Source: Planctomycetota bacterium | GTDB lineage: Bacteria; Planctomycetota; UBA1135; UBA2386 | Direction: 5' to 3' | Assembly: GCA_028281765.1 (NCBI GenBank) | Contig: JANQJF010000058.1 | Location: 62,001-126,000 of the forward strand | DNA length: 64,000 bases | In this document: one piece after another, positions 8,971 through 19,376 of the stretch | How the letters are laid out: each line of letters starts with the position of its first letter | Position numbering within the stretch: position 1 is the first letter of the stretch | Notes under the pieces: model-generated | The model's database searches: none | Seen by the model: only the letters and a program-made list of their open reading frames with translations | What the model was told of the DNA's origin: nothing | Translations under genes and position numbers: made by a program

Positions 8971-11307
8971 GTGCTGCAATTCGCGAATCCCGCGCTCCTG
9001 TTCGGCGCCCTGCTGCTCGCCGTGCCGCTGATCATCCACCTGCTCAACCGGCGGCGTCACAAGAAGCGGCCGTGGGCAGCGATGGAGTTCCTGCTCCGCG
9101 CCTACCAGAAGCAGCGCAAGCGACTCCGGCGCGAGAACCTGCTGCTGCTCCTGCTGCGCTGCGCGATCCCCGTCTTCCTGGCGTTCGCGCTCGCCCGCCC
9201 GACCCTGCGCGATTCCTCCGCGCTCGGCGGCCTGAACAACACGTCGGCCCACCACGTGTTCGTGTTCGACGGCAGCTACAGCATGGGGCTCGATCTCCCG
9301 AACGGCACGACGCCGTTCGAACGCGCGCGCCAGCTCGCGACCGCGATGATCGACGGGCTCGGCAGCCAGTCGGGGCAGAAAGCGACGATGGTCGTCAACG
9401 GCCTGCGCCCGCAGATGCCGCTGCGCGAGGATCTGAACCTGTCGCGCGCGAAGGAGCGCATCGCGGCACTCGGCAACCCGACCGACGCCGGCGCGGAGCT
9501 GACTCCGGCGCTGCTGCAGGTCGCGGACCTGATCGAAGAGTCGACGGACGGCACGATCCACGTCTACGTGTTCACCGACCTGCAGTCACGCGCGTTCGGT
9601 GACGATCCGTTCCGCCAGGACGGGGACCAGCCGGCGGCGCCCGCAGTGACCACGCCCGAGGAGCCGACGCAGAAGATGTTCGAGGACTCGGCGGTCGACG
9701 CGATCGCCCGGATCCAAGAACGCGCGAGCCTGACGATGCTCGACGTGCGCAGCGGCGGCGGCGGCGACGTGCACGACAACCTCCAGGTCATCGGCCTCGA
9801 GCTCGGCCTCCCCCACGCGATCGCGAAGACCGCAGTGCCGATCCGGGCGATGCTGCGCAACCGCTCGGGACTCACCCGGACCGTGCAGGCGACGCTCGAG
9901 ATCGACGGCGAACAGCCGCTCCGCTCGTCCGCGGAGATCGAGGCCGGCGCCGAAGCCGAGGTCTCGTTCGACGTGACGTTCCGGACGACCGGCCAGCGCC
10001 GCGTGCGCGTGTCGATCGACGGCGACGACCTCGCCGCAGACAACGCGCGCCACACGATCGTCGACGTGCGCGAGCAGCTGCGCGTGCTCCTGGTCGAGGG
10101 TTCGGACGAAGAGGAGCCGGAGCTCCGCGACGCGACGCACATGCGCCGTATCCTCGATCCTACCGGCGGTGAGGGCTCGCCCGAGCTCACGCCGTTCCGC
10201 CTCGACACGATCGACACCGTGACGTTCCTCGGCGGCCGCGGCCGGATCGAGGAGTACGACGTCATCGTGCTCGCCAACGTCCCGCGCGTGAACGAGACCG
10301 CGGCCGAGGAGCTCCGCACCGCGGTGCGCGGCGGCGCGGGCGTCCTCGTGATGCTCGGCGATCGCGTCAACGTCGACAGCTACAACCTGCACCTGCACGG
10401 CAGCGGCGACGACCTGATGCCGGTCTACCTGACCAATCCCGACGAGGTCCGCAACACGCGCGGCGGGCGCCAGCACTACGGCGCAGAGATCGTCGGCGAC
10501 GACCACCCGGTGTACGCCGACTTCGCGGAGAAGGTCTTCTTCCAGATCTTCGAGACGCTGCCGATCTACCGCTACGTCCCGGCGGAGCTGCCGGAGCCGA
10601 TCGACGCCAACCCGGCGGACGGCGAGCCGCCCCCCACGCGCACGCGCGTCCTCGCGTCGATGCGCACGCGCAACCAAACGCCGCTGCTCGTCGCGAACGA
10701 GTTCGGCTACGGCAAGGCGCTCTATCTCATGTCGGCGATCAGCCGCCGGCCGGACCGCTGGAACGAACTCGACTACGAAGTCGTGTCGTTCCCGTTCTTG
10801 CACCAGGCCGCGCACTGGCTCGCGCTCCCGGCCATCGACCCGTTCAACGTCGAGGTCGGCACGGCCCTGACCGCGACAACGAAGTCTCGCCCCTACGATC
10901 TCGCAGCCGTACTCCCCGAGCGCGCCGGCTTGGCGAAGGTCCCGATCGGCGACGACGCGCAACCACTGCTCGGCGGTCGCTACGCGCTGCCGCCGTTCGG
11001 ACGGACCGAGCATGCCGGCTTCTACACGATCGAGATGCTCGTCGACCGCGGCGGCGCGCAGGAGCGCGACCAGCTGTCGTTCGCCGTCAACCCCGACCCC
11101 GCCGAGGGTGAACTCGAGTTCTTCTCCCATGAAGCCGCGCGTGAATTCCTCGGCGTCGAACGCATCGTGACGGATCTGCCGAACGCGAGTCAGGCCGCGA
11201 TCCAATCGAGCTTCAGCGACCTCGGGCCGCTGTTCCTCTGGCTCACCCTCGCCGCGCTGCTCGGCGAGGCCGCGCTGGCCCGATTCGTCTCCCGGAGGCG
11301 CAAGTGA
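8971..11307 (+). CDS. BatA-like membrane protein with VWA domain
   Basis: A 778-residue protein that opens with a BatA (aerotolerance-type) N-terminus: a first membrane helix (LLFGALLLAVPLIIHLLN), the basic RRRHKKRPWAAMEFLL motif and a second helix (ENLLLLLLRCAIPVFLAFAL). A VWA domain follows with MIDAS DGSYS in HVFVFDGSYSMGLD. Next come an Ig-like/CARDB-like stretch and a Rossmann-like segment (YDVIVLANVPRVNE, then GGAGVLVMLGD) that resembles class-I amidotransferase-like domains. One C-terminal membrane helix ends the protein. The start is a GTG. Its last four bases overlap the next gene, indicating translational coupling. The protein probably forms the membrane-bound, periplasm-facing arm of the MoxR system. 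Confidence 0.9.
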   Translation: MLQFANPALLFGALLLAVPLIIHLLNRRRHKKRPWAAMEFLLRAYQKQRKRLRRENLLLLLLRCAIPVFLAFALARPTLRDSSALGGLNNTSAHHVFVFDGSYSMGLDLPNGTTPFERARQLATAMIDGLGSQSGQKATMVVNGLRPQMPLREDLNLSRAKERIAALGNPTDAGAELTPALLQVADLIEESTDGTIHVYVFTDLQSRAFGDDPFRQDGDQPAAPAVTTPEEPTQKMFEDSAVDAIARIQERASLTMLDVRSGGGGDVHDNLQVIGLELGLPHAIAKTAVPIRAMLRNRSGLTRTVQATLEIDGEQPLRSSAEIEAGAEAEVSFDVTFRTTGQRRVRVSIDGDDLAADNARHTIVDVREQLRVLLVEGSDEEEPELRDATHMRRILDPTGGEGSPELTPFRLDTIDTVTFLGGRGRIEEYDVIVLANVPRVNETAAEELRTAVRGGAGVLVMLGDRVNVDSYNLHLHGSGDDLMPVYLTNPDEVRNTRGGRQHYGAEIVGDDHPVYADFAEKVFFQIFETLPIYRYVPAELPEPIDANPADGEPPPTRTRVLASMRTRNQTPLLVANEFGYGKALYLMSAISRRPDRWNELDYEVVSFPFLHQAAHWLALPAIDPFNVEVGTALTATTKSRPYDLAAVLPERAGLAKVPIGDDAQPLLGGRYALPPFGRTEHAGFYTIEMLVDRGGAQERDQLSFAVNPDPAEGELEFFSHEAAREFLGVERIVTDLPNASQAAIQSSFSDLGPLFLWLTLAALLGEAALARFVSRRRK

Positions 11308-13703
11308 TCGCGCTGTTGCAAGATCCCGCCGTGCAAGACGGCGCGCAGTCGACGCTGCAGACCGAGGAGACCTTCCTCTTCCTGAACCTGCCGGCGGCTT
11401 GGGTCATCGGCCTCATCCTGATCCCCGGCGTCATCTTCGTCGCCTGGTGGTCCTACGCGGGGATCTCCCGCCTCGAGCGCCCGACGCGCATCCTGCTCGG
11501 CAGCCTGCGCGCGCTCGCGCTGATCCTCGGACTGTTGATCCTGTTCCAGCCGGCGTTCGAACGGATCCGCTACAGCAAGGTCCAGACGCAGGTCCACGTA
11601 CTCGTCGACGACTCGGCGAGCATGCAGCGCAAGGACACCTATCCGGATTCCGAGCAGCGCGACGCCCTGCAGGCCGCGTCCGGGGTTTCCGACCTCGCGA
11701 CCGTGTCGCGCGCGCAGCTCGTGCAGCGCGTGTTGGAGAAGCCCGACGGCCTGCTGAAGTCGCTCGAAGAAGACTACGACGTGCGGCTGTATCGCTTCGT
11801 GCGGAAGCCGCTGCTGATCAACGATCTCGCCGAACTCACGAGTCGGGGACCGCGCACGCAGATCGGGGACGCGCTCGACCTGCACCTCGCGACCGCCGGT
11901 GCCGTGAACCTCGAGGCCGTCGTGCTCGTGTCCGACGGCCGCAACAACTCGGGTCTCGACCCCGCCGAGGTCGCGAAGAAGTACCGCCTGACCGAGGCCC
12001 CGATCTTCACGGTCGGCGTCGGCGATCCGAACCCGCCGCGCAACATCCGCCTCATCGGCCCCCACGGCCCGAAGGAGGCACTGCGTCAGGAAGAGCTCGT
12101 CTTCGAGGTCACCCTCGACGCCGAGGGACTCGACGAACGTGAAGTCACGGTCACCCTCAGCGGCAGCAAGGACGGCGGCCCGCCGCGCCCGCTCGCCAGC
12201 GAGCAAGCCGTTCTCCGCGGCGACCACGAACCGACCAAAGTGCGGATGTTCCACGCGTTCGAGGAGTCGGGCGACTGGGTCCTCGAGTTCGCGGTCAGCG
12301 AGCTGCCGGAAGAGACCACACACGAAGACAACGTCGCGAAGCGCTTCCTGCACGTCGCCGACGAGAAGATCCGCGTGCTGTTCATCGACGAGTTCCCACG
12401 CTGGGAGTATCGCTACGTCAAGAACGCGCTGCTACGCGTCGACCCGAGCATCGAGGTCCAGGTCTACCTGTTCTCCGCGAGCGGCACGTTCGACCAGGAG
12501 TCGACCGAAGGGCTGCCGTCCCTGCGCGACATCCCACGCACGCGTGACGAGTTGTTCGACTACCACGTCGTGCTCATGGGCGACGTCCCGCCTGAACGCA
12601 TCGCGCCCACCGAGGAGCAGGTCGACGAGTGGCTCTCGCTGCTCGTCGAGTTCGTCGAGTACGGCGGCGGCGTCGGCTTCACCTACGGCGAGTCCGCGAT
12701 GCCGGAGCGGTATCGCGGCACCGCGCTCGAAGACCTGCTCCCGGTCACGCTCGAAGACGCCGGCGTCGTGCGCACGATGGCGCTCGACCGGACGACCGGG
12801 TTCAAGGCGCAGCTGACGAACGCCGCGATCCCCCACGACATCACGCGACTCAAGCGCAACCCGGACCAGAATCGGCGGCTGTGGCACGAGCTGTTCTACC
12901 CGCTGTTCGTCTACTACCCGGTCAAGCAGCTCAAGCCGGGCGCGACGTCGCTGCTCGAACACCCCGATCACGAGAACCGCTTCGGCAAGCGCGTGCTCGC
13001 CGCAACGAGTTACTTCCCGCGCGGCAACACCTTCTTCCTGTCGACCGATGAGAGCTGGCGCTGGCGCTGGGTCTACGGCGAGGAATACCACGACAAGTTC
13101 TGGCGCAACGTCGTGCGGCACCTGGCAACCGGACGCCTGCGCCGCCGCGACGACCGCGTCTCGCTCCGCGTCGACAAGACGACGATCGACACCGGCTCGC
13201 AGGTGCGGGTGTTCCTCGAGATGATCGATGAGGAGTTCCGTCCGACATCCGTCGGCGAAGCCACGGTGTTCTTGCGCAGCACCGACGGCACGCCCGAGCG
13301 GCGCCAGCTGCAGGCGGAAGCCGGCGAGATCGGTCGCTACCGCGGGAGCTTCACCCTCGACGCCCCGGGCACGTACAGCTTCCTCGTGTGCGAGGACGAC
13401 AACCCGTCGGCCGAGGTGCTCGCCCGGGAGGACGTCTTCGTCCAGATTCCCGACCGAGAGCAGGCCGACTCGAGCCAAGACCGGGAGGCTCTGACGCGGA
13501 TCGCCGCCGAGACGGAACGGGGCCGCTACACCTTCCTCGCGAACGCGGCGGACCTGGCCGACGATCTCGGCGGCCGGCGCCCGTTCGAACACGAGGTCGA
13601 CCGCTCGCTGCGGCCGATCTGGGACTCGCTGTGGTCCCTGATCGCGCTCCTCGCGATCCTCGGCCTCGAGTGGATCCTCCGGAAACGGGCGAGGCTCGTA
13701 TGA
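11304..13703 (+). CDS. VWA and amidotransferase-like membrane protein
   Basis: A 799-residue protein starting at a GTG that overlaps the upstream stop (GTGA). Two N-terminal helices (AAWVIGLILIPGVIFVAWW and LGSLRALALILGLLILF) precede a VWA domain with MIDAS DDSAS in VHVLVDDSASM. The middle contains a class-I amidotransferase-like fold (RVLFIDEFPRWEYRYVKNAL, then FVEYGGGVGFTYGESA) without an evident catalytic cysteine. A late Ig-like domain and one C-terminal helix (LWSLIALLAILGLEWIL) complete it. It parallels the preceding BatA-like protein in layout, so the two may pair as a heterodimer. Both belong to the MoxR operon. Confidence 0.88.
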   Translation: MIALLQDPAVQDGAQSTLQTEETFLFLNLPAAWVIGLILIPGVIFVAWWSYAGISRLERPTRILLGSLRALALILGLLILFQPAFERIRYSKVQTQVHVLVDDSASMQRKDTYPDSEQRDALQAASGVSDLATVSRAQLVQRVLEKPDGLLKSLEEDYDVRLYRFVRKPLLINDLAELTSRGPRTQIGDALDLHLATAGAVNLEAVVLVSDGRNNSGLDPAEVAKKYRLTEAPIFTVGVGDPNPPRNIRLIGPHGPKEALRQEELVFEVTLDAEGLDEREVTVTLSGSKDGGPPRPLASEQAVLRGDHEPTKVRMFHAFEESGDWVLEFAVSELPEETTHEDNVAKRFLHVADEKIRVLFIDEFPRWEYRYVKNALLRVDPSIEVQVYLFSASGTFDQESTEGLPSLRDIPRTRDELFDYHVVLMGDVPPERIAPTEEQVDEWLSLLVEFVEYGGGVGFTYGESAMPERYRGTALEDLLPVTLEDAGVVRTMALDRTTGFKAQLTNAAIPHDITRLKRNPDQNRRLWHELFYPLFVYYPVKQLKPGATSLLEHPDHENRFGKRVLAATSYFPRGNTFFLSTDESWRWRWVYGEEYHDKFWRNVVRHLATGRLRRRDDRVSLRVDKTTIDTGSQVRVFLEMIDEEFRPTSVGEATVFLRSTDGTPERRQLQAEAGEIGRYRGSFTLDAPGTYSFLVCEDDNPSAEVLAREDVFVQIPDREQADSSQDREALTRIAAETERGRYTFLANAADLADDLGGRRPFEHEVDRSLRPIWDSLWSLIALLAILGLEWILRKRARLV

Positions 13704-13827
13704 CCCCCGAAACCGGGCATGCCTCCCGATCTCACGCCGGAGCGAGATTCCCGAGAACCCGCCCGGGCCCATGATCTAGGTAAGAGCAGCGGATCCGACC
13801 TTCCTGACGCCGAAATAGACAGTAGCG

Positions 13828-16800
13828 ATGCAGCCAAGCCCGACACCCACCGTCGCCACCTTCCTGCTCGGCCTCCTGTTCTGCGCTCCGACCCCGGCTC
13901 CGGCGCAAGCCGAAGGCAGCGGGCTCTACAGCCTGCCGCGCACCCAGGACGACCTCGCCGAACTCCTGCGGGCCCGGCAGGAGATCGAGGAGGGCACCTT
14001 CGACGCGGCGGTCCAGCGGCTGCACGAACTGCTCCAGTACGAGCGGTCCGGCGTCGTGCCGACGCCCGTCGGGATCGAGCGTTTCTACGGCATCCGGCAC
14101 GCGGTCATCCGTGAGCTCCGCGAGCTGCCGTCCGACGGCAAGGCCGCCTACGAACGTCTCGTCGCGCGCCAGGCCCAACACCTCCTGGCGCGCCCGTTCG
14201 TCAACCTGCGTCGCGAAGAACTCGTGAAGCTCGCCCGCTCGTATCCGGTCTCGAAGATCGGCATCCGAGCTCGCCTGCGACTCGGGGATTTGGCGCTCGA
14301 ACGCGGCGACGGCTTCGATGCGTTGCGCCACTACCGCGCGGCGCTCGACGTCGACCCCGCAATGGCGTCCCTCGACCGGCGCCGCGCGGCCGCGCGCTCC
14401 CTCTCCGCGATGCGGGGCAGCGGCGACGAGATCACGTCCGAAGTCGGCACGCTCCGCGCCGACGCGCAGCCGGGACGTTGGCCCGCGTACGGTGGCGGCG
14501 GCGACGGCGCCCGGACGATGCCGACGCCGATCGGCCGATGCGCGCAGCTCGCGAGCCACTCGATCAATGCCCCGGGCTTCGCCGACCACCCGTCGCGACC
14601 CACCACCTATCCGATGCACGCGGTCGGCGACCTCGGCGGCGTGTTCGTCAACGACGGCACGCGGATCTGGGCGCTGGACGCACTCGGCCGGGGCGACGGC
14701 GTCCGCTGGCGTGCCGACGGCCCGATGGTCGACGTCTCGCTGATGGAGTTCGACGACGTCGCGGCGGCGATCAACCCCGACATGATCCTGACCGCGGCGG
14801 TCGACGACGACATCGTCGTCTGCAGCTTGATGGTCCCGAACGATCTCGTCGGAGCGAGCCAGACGCAGAGCTTCAAGGGCTCGATCAACATCATCCGCAA
14901 GATCTCGTCGCGACGACTGTTCGCGTACGATCGCGCGACCGGCAAACTCGTTTGGTCGCACTGGGATCGTCGCGGCGGATCGACCTCGCGCAGGTTCAAC
15001 GGACACGACGCCTGCGGCCCGCCGCTGATCGAGGGCGACACGCTCTACGTGCCGACGCACGACCAAACCGGCGCGATTGCCTACTACCTATCGGCCTACG
15101 ACCTGCACACGGGCGCCCCCAAATGGCGCAGCCTGATCTGCAGTAGCGGCCAAGAGGTCAACATGTTCGGCAACGCGCGGCACGAGTTCGCGGCCGCCCC
15201 GCTGGCGCTGCACGAAGGCGTGGTCTACGGCACGACCAACCTCGGCGTCTGCTTCGCGGCGAACGCCGAAGACGGCTCGATTCGCTGGGTGACCGGCTAC
15301 GAGCCGATCCCGCTGCCGCGCACGCGCCTCCGGGACCAGCAGCCGCGCCGCGTGTTCTTCGCGAACAACCCGCCGGTCATCGCGGACGGCGTGCTCGCCG
15401 TAACCCCGCTCGACTCCGCGTTCGCGCTGGGCATCGACATCGAGTCGGGCCGGACGATGTGGCGCATGCACCACGCCGGTGCGCATCCGAGCGTGTCCGT
15501 GCGCTGGCTGCTCGGCGCCATCGACAACGAGTTCGTCTTCAGCGGGCTCGGCGTCATCGCGGCCAAGGCCCGGCCGAGGCGCTCGACGACGCTCGATCCG
15601 GAGACCCGCGTCGTGGCGAGCGCCGAAGCGCTCGGCGAAGACGCCGGCTACCGCATCTCGGACATCCCGCGTGGCGCGCTGACCGACGACCGGATCTACT
15701 TCCTGAGTTCGAACCGGCAGCTCCACGTCCTCGACAAGAGCGGGAACGAAGACGTCCGGCGCAATGACCTCCAGGTCGCCGAGCTCGGCAACCTGCTGCT
15801 CGCCGACGGCATCGCCGTCACCTGCCGCGCGAAGTCCGTCTCGGTCTACGCGAACCTGTCGCGCCTGCAGCAGGAGGCTGAACGCGACGTGCGCCGCAAT
15901 CCGGACGATCCGAGCGCGCACCTGCGACTCGCGACGATCGCCCTCGCGGCGGCGGGCGACTCCGAGGATGCGGCGCAGATAGAACGCGCGATCGCCATCT
16001 ACGAACGCGGACTCGAAGCCGCCCAGAAGGCCGGCCTCGGCGCGGGCTCGACCGCGTTCCGCCGCCTCGCGGACGGCCACTTCAAGCTGTCGCTCCGGCG
16101 CGCGCAACGAGTCGTCAAGCGTGAGCGCACGCGCGGACTGCAGCTGCTCCGCGCCTGCCGGGATCAAGCGCGCCGTCCCGAGCAGTGGATCCGCGTCCAG
16201 CTCGACATCATCGCGGTCTCGGGCCAACGTCAGCAGGTCGAGCAGCTCGACGCGATGCGCGAGCTCCACGGCAGGGAGCAACACCGCTTCTCGCGGATCG
16301 GCCGCGTGCCCGTCGCCGCCTACTGCCTCTGGCGAAGCGCACCTCTGGTGCGTCCTCGGCAAGCGGTCCGGCGCTGCCAGGACCTCATGGAGCAGTATCC
16401 GTCGGTCGTGTTCGGCGAAGCCAATGCGGCGGATCTGGCGCGCGAGAAGATCTCGTTCTTGATCGAGAAGCACGGCCAAGGCGTCTACGCCGACGTCGAG
16501 GAGGAAGCCGAGAGGGCGCTGACCGAAGCCGGCACGGCCACCGAAGCCTTGCGCGCGGTCGCCCGGCGCTTCCCGCACGCGAATGCCGCGGGCCGAGCCA
16601 CGTCCCGGTTGATCGAGATCGCGATCGAAGCCAACGACCTCGATAGCGCGATTCGGGTGTTCGCGACGACGCGCTCGCGCGGCCCCGGGATCCTGCTGAG
16701 ACTGATGCTCGCGGCCGAGCGCGGCGGCAACCTGCCGCTCGCACACGCCCTGGCCGAGCGCCTGCGCGACACGAACGGGGCCGACGCAGCCCAGTTCGGA

Positions 16801-18228
16801 CCGGACGACGGCAAGACCTTCGCGCAGTTCGCGGACGAACTCGCCCGGATCGTACCGCGCGAAGTACCCGCCCAGGACGATCCCCGGCAGGTGCTCGCCC
16901 GGCTCAAGCCGACACCGGGTTCGCCGCTCCAATTCGTGCCCGCGAAGATCGCCGACGGCTTCCCGGCACCGAAGACGCTGCCGCTGTTCGCCGTCTTCGA
17001 CGACCGAGAGCTGCGCGCGTTCGACCTGTCACGGCAGCTGCCCACCCGAGCATCGGACGCGTCCTACGACCTCATGGTGCGCGGTCTCGAGATCGACGAC
17101 CTCATCATCTGTGGCGAGACCGCGATCGTCAGCGAACACGAGCGCGTGCGCGGCTTCGACGTCGAGACCGGCACCGTGCGCTGGACTCTCGAGGCCGAGC
17201 GACGTCGCCAGTTCGTGAACCTGGGCGTCAACGGTGGCCTGGTCGTGTTGTTCTCCCGTCTCCTCACCGGAGGCGACGGCGGGGAACTGTTCGGCATCGA
17301 ACCCGTCTCGGGCACGAAGCTGTTCCACCGCGTGCTGCCCGAGACTCGCGACAGCTTCCCCCCGGTTCGCTCCCCCGCCGGCATCTGGTACTGGGAAACC
17401 ACCCCGGATCCCGTGATCGTCCGCGTCGATCCGCTGACCGGCGCCGACTCGACTCGCATCCCGCTGTCCGCGGACGCGCGCCGCTTCCTCGGCCTCGACG
17501 GTCGCGACACGTTCCGCATTCACGACGTGCAACTGCAGACCGGCATCGTCGCCGACGCGCGCAAAGTCGTGATTCCGATGAATCCGGAGAACAACGACGA
17601 CGCACGGCCGCGGTGCATCGCACTCGACCACCGCGGCAAGTCGCTCTGGAAGTGGAACGGCAAGCGCGGCGAAGACCTCGGCATGGTCTCCGCGCTCGGC
17701 GAACGCACGGTCATCGCCACGCGACGGATGAACGGCCCGAGCGGCATCACCGTGCTCGATAAGCACGGCCAGGTCGTCCGTGAGATTCCCCTGCGCGGAC
17801 GTCAGGCGCACGTGCGCAACTGGCGTCGCTCGGTGAGCGGCCCGCCGCCGTGCCCCGAGATCCTGATGGTCGTCGACACGCCCGAGTCGCCGCAGCTGAC
17901 CTGCGTATCGCTCGTCGACAAGAAGCCGCACTTCCGCCGGCCGCTCGAACAGGTCAGTCACGTCGGCCGCCACCCGGTCTTCGGCGATGACTTCCTCGTC
18001 TTCCCGACGCGCAGCCGACAACAGGGTCGGCGGCGTCAGCAGTCGCGACTGCAATGGATCGACTTCTCGAACCCCTTGGACCGGAAGGTCCGGCACGTTC
18101 CCACCGAGGTGAAGAGCGCGCAGCAGGTGTTCGAGGCACCGCTCCAACTCATGGCCCATGAGGGGCTGATGGTCATCGAAACGCCGGACGGCCTCGTGTT
18201 CGTCGGCGATGAGAGGAAACCACGATGA
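13828..18228 (+). CDS. Exported TPR and PQQ-like beta-propeller protein
   Basis: A 1466-residue protein with a signal peptide (TVATFLLGLLFCAPTPAPAQA). Four blocks can be seen. About 30-200 is helical and TPR-like (FDALRHYRAALDVDPAMASL). About 200-640 is PQQ-type propeller blades (for example RLFAYDRATGKLVWS and LSAYDLHTGAPKWRSL). About 650-1010 is a second TPR region (NPDDPSAHLRLATIALAAAG). About 1040-1466 is further blades (VRGFDVETGTVRWTLEAE). It lacks recognisable quinoprotein dehydrogenase catalytic residues, so a scaffold or assembly role outside the inner membrane is more likely. It follows a 124-base gap that could hold an internal promoter and overlaps the next gene by 4 bases. Confidence 0.87.
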   Translation: MQPSPTPTVATFLLGLLFCAPTPAPAQAEGSGLYSLPRTQDDLAELLRARQEIEEGTFDAAVQRLHELLQYERSGVVPTPVGIERFYGIRHAVIRELRELPSDGKAAYERLVARQAQHLLARPFVNLRREELVKLARSYPVSKIGIRARLRLGDLALERGDGFDALRHYRAALDVDPAMASLDRRRAAARSLSAMRGSGDEITSEVGTLRADAQPGRWPAYGGGGDGARTMPTPIGRCAQLASHSINAPGFADHPSRPTTYPMHAVGDLGGVFVNDGTRIWALDALGRGDGVRWRADGPMVDVSLMEFDDVAAAINPDMILTAAVDDDIVVCSLMVPNDLVGASQTQSFKGSINIIRKISSRRLFAYDRATGKLVWSHWDRRGGSTSRRFNGHDACGPPLIEGDTLYVPTHDQTGAIAYYLSAYDLHTGAPKWRSLICSSGQEVNMFGNARHEFAAAPLALHEGVVYGTTNLGVCFAANAEDGSIRWVTGYEPIPLPRTRLRDQQPRRVFFANNPPVIADGVLAVTPLDSAFALGIDIESGRTMWRMHHAGAHPSVSVRWLLGAIDNEFVFSGLGVIAAKARPRRSTTLDPETRVVASAEALGEDAGYRISDIPRGALTDDRIYFLSSNRQLHVLDKSGNEDVRRNDLQVAELGNLLLADGIAVTCRAKSVSVYANLSRLQQEAERDVRRNPDDPSAHLRLATIALAAAGDSEDAAQIERAIAIYERGLEAAQKAGLGAGSTAFRRLADGHFKLSLRRAQRVVKRERTRGLQLLRACRDQARRPEQWIRVQLDIIAVSGQRQQVEQLDAMRELHGREQHRFSRIGRVPVAAYCLWRSAPLVRPRQAVRRCQDLMEQYPSVVFGEANAADLAREKISFLIEKHGQGVYADVEEEAERALTEAGTATEALRAVARRFPHANAAGRATSRLIEIAIEANDLDSAIRVFATTRSRGPGILLRLMLAAERGGNLPLAHALAERLRDTNGADAAQFGPDDGKTFAQFADELARIVPREVPAQDDPRQVLARLKPTPGSPLQFVPAKIADGFPAPKTLPLFAVFDDRELRAFDLSRQLPTRASDASYDLMVRGLEIDDLIICGETAIVSEHERVRGFDVETGTVRWTLEAERRRQFVNLGVNGGLVVLFSRLLTGGDGGELFGIEPVSGTKLFHRVLPETRDSFPPVRSPAGIWYWETTPDPVIVRVDPLTGADSTRIPLSADARRFLGLDGRDTFRIHDVQLQTGIVADARKVVIPMNPENNDDARPRCIALDHRGKSLWKWNGKRGEDLGMVSALGERTVIATRRMNGPSGITVLDKHGQVVREIPLRGRQAHVRNWRRSVSGPPPCPEILMVVDTPESPQLTCVSLVDKKPHFRRPLEQVSHVGRHPVFGDDFLVFPTRSRQQGRRRQQSRLQWIDFSNPLDRKVRHVPTEVKSAQQVFEAPLQLMAHEGLMVIETPDGLVFVGDERKPR

Positions 18229-19376
18229 ACGCGCACTCCGTCTTTCGCCGCATCGCTCTGGCCACCGCCACGATTGCCGCGACCTGCGTCTTGACGACGG
18301 GCGGCCACGCCCAAACCAAGAAGCCGCGCACGTCCACGGACGGCCGCACGCTGATCAACGACGAGACCCTGCGCGCCATCGAGGACGGCCTCCGCTACCT
18401 CGCGAACCAGCAGCACGAAGACGGCTACTGGGTGCAGAACGTCGGCTTCAAGCTCAACTCCGACTACCGCGTCACGGCCCGCCAGGCCCCGCACATCGGC
18501 GTGACCGCGCTCGCGCTCATGAGCTTCCTCGCCGGTGGCCACATGCCCAACCGCGGCCGCTACGCGAAGGTCGTCGAGAAGGGCCTCGACTACCTGCTCG
18601 CGAACGTCGGCGAGAACGGCTACATCACCGACGCCGGCACGCGGATGTACAGCCACGCGCTCGCGACGCTGTTCCTCGCCGAGGTCTACGGCATGACCAA
18701 CCGCGGCGACGTGCGCCGCGCGCTGCAGGACTCGGTCAACATCATCGTCGACTCGCAGAACGCGGAGGGCGGCTGGCGGTACAAGCCGTTCGCACGCGAA
18801 TCCGACATGTCGATCACGGTGTGCCAGGTCGTCGCGCTGCGCTCGGCGCGCAACGTCGGCATCACCGTCTCCGCGCGCACGATCAAGGACGCCGAGAACT
18901 ACGTGCTCAACAGCGCGGTGCGGCGCAACTCGACCGGCCGCCGCGTGCGCCGACATCGTTCGCACATCATCAACGAGGGCGGCGCGTTCCGCTACCAGAT
19001 GCAGGCGCACAGCCGCACGACGTTCCCGTTGACCGCGGCGGGCGTCGCGACGCTGCATGCCGCAGGTCGCTACGACCACCCCGTGCTCGGCGACGCATTC
19101 GAGTTCATGAACAGCCAGATGCCGCTATTCAACGCCGAGTACCGCGGCCACTACTTCTTCTACTACGGCCACTACTACGCGGTACAGGCGTATTACACCG
19201 CCGGTGGCCACAAGTTCAGGAACTACTTCATCACGATGCGCGACCTGTTGTTGAGAATGCAGGACAAGGACGGCAAGTGGCCCTGCCGCGTCGGTCCTGG
19301 CCATGAGTTCTCGACCGCGGTCGCGACGCTCGTGCTGCAGATTCCGCTCCAGTTCCTGCCGATCTTCCAACGCTGA
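18225..19376 (+). CDS. Exported squalene-cyclase/prenyltransferase-fold repeat protein
   Basis: A 383-residue protein with a signal peptide (IALATATIAATCVLTTGGHAQ). The body is made of alpha/alpha-toroid repeats of the squalene-cyclase/prenyltransferase type: GLRYLANQQHEDGYWVQN, GLDYLLANVGENGYITDAG, SVNIIVDSQNAEGGWRYKPF. A cyclase DxDD motif is not seen, so catalysis is doubtful, and the fold may instead serve as a binding surface. The ATG overlaps the TGA of the propeller gene, so the two are translationally coupled. Planctomycete MoxR clusters often carry such a gene, to my recollection. Confidence 0.87.
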   Translation: MNAHSVFRRIALATATIAATCVLTTGGHAQTKKPRTSTDGRTLINDETLRAIEDGLRYLANQQHEDGYWVQNVGFKLNSDYRVTARQAPHIGVTALALMSFLAGGHMPNRGRYAKVVEKGLDYLLANVGENGYITDAGTRMYSHALATLFLAEVYGMTNRGDVRRALQDSVNIIVDSQNAEGGWRYKPFARESDMSITVCQVVALRSARNVGITVSARTIKDAENYVLNSAVRRNSTGRRVRRHRSHIINEGGAFRYQMQAHSRTTFPLTAAGVATLHAAGRYDHPVLGDAFEFMNSQMPLFNAEYRGHYFFYYGHYYAVQAYYTAGGHKFRNYFITMRDLLLRMQDKDGKWPCRVGPGHEFSTAVATLVLQIPLQFLPIFQR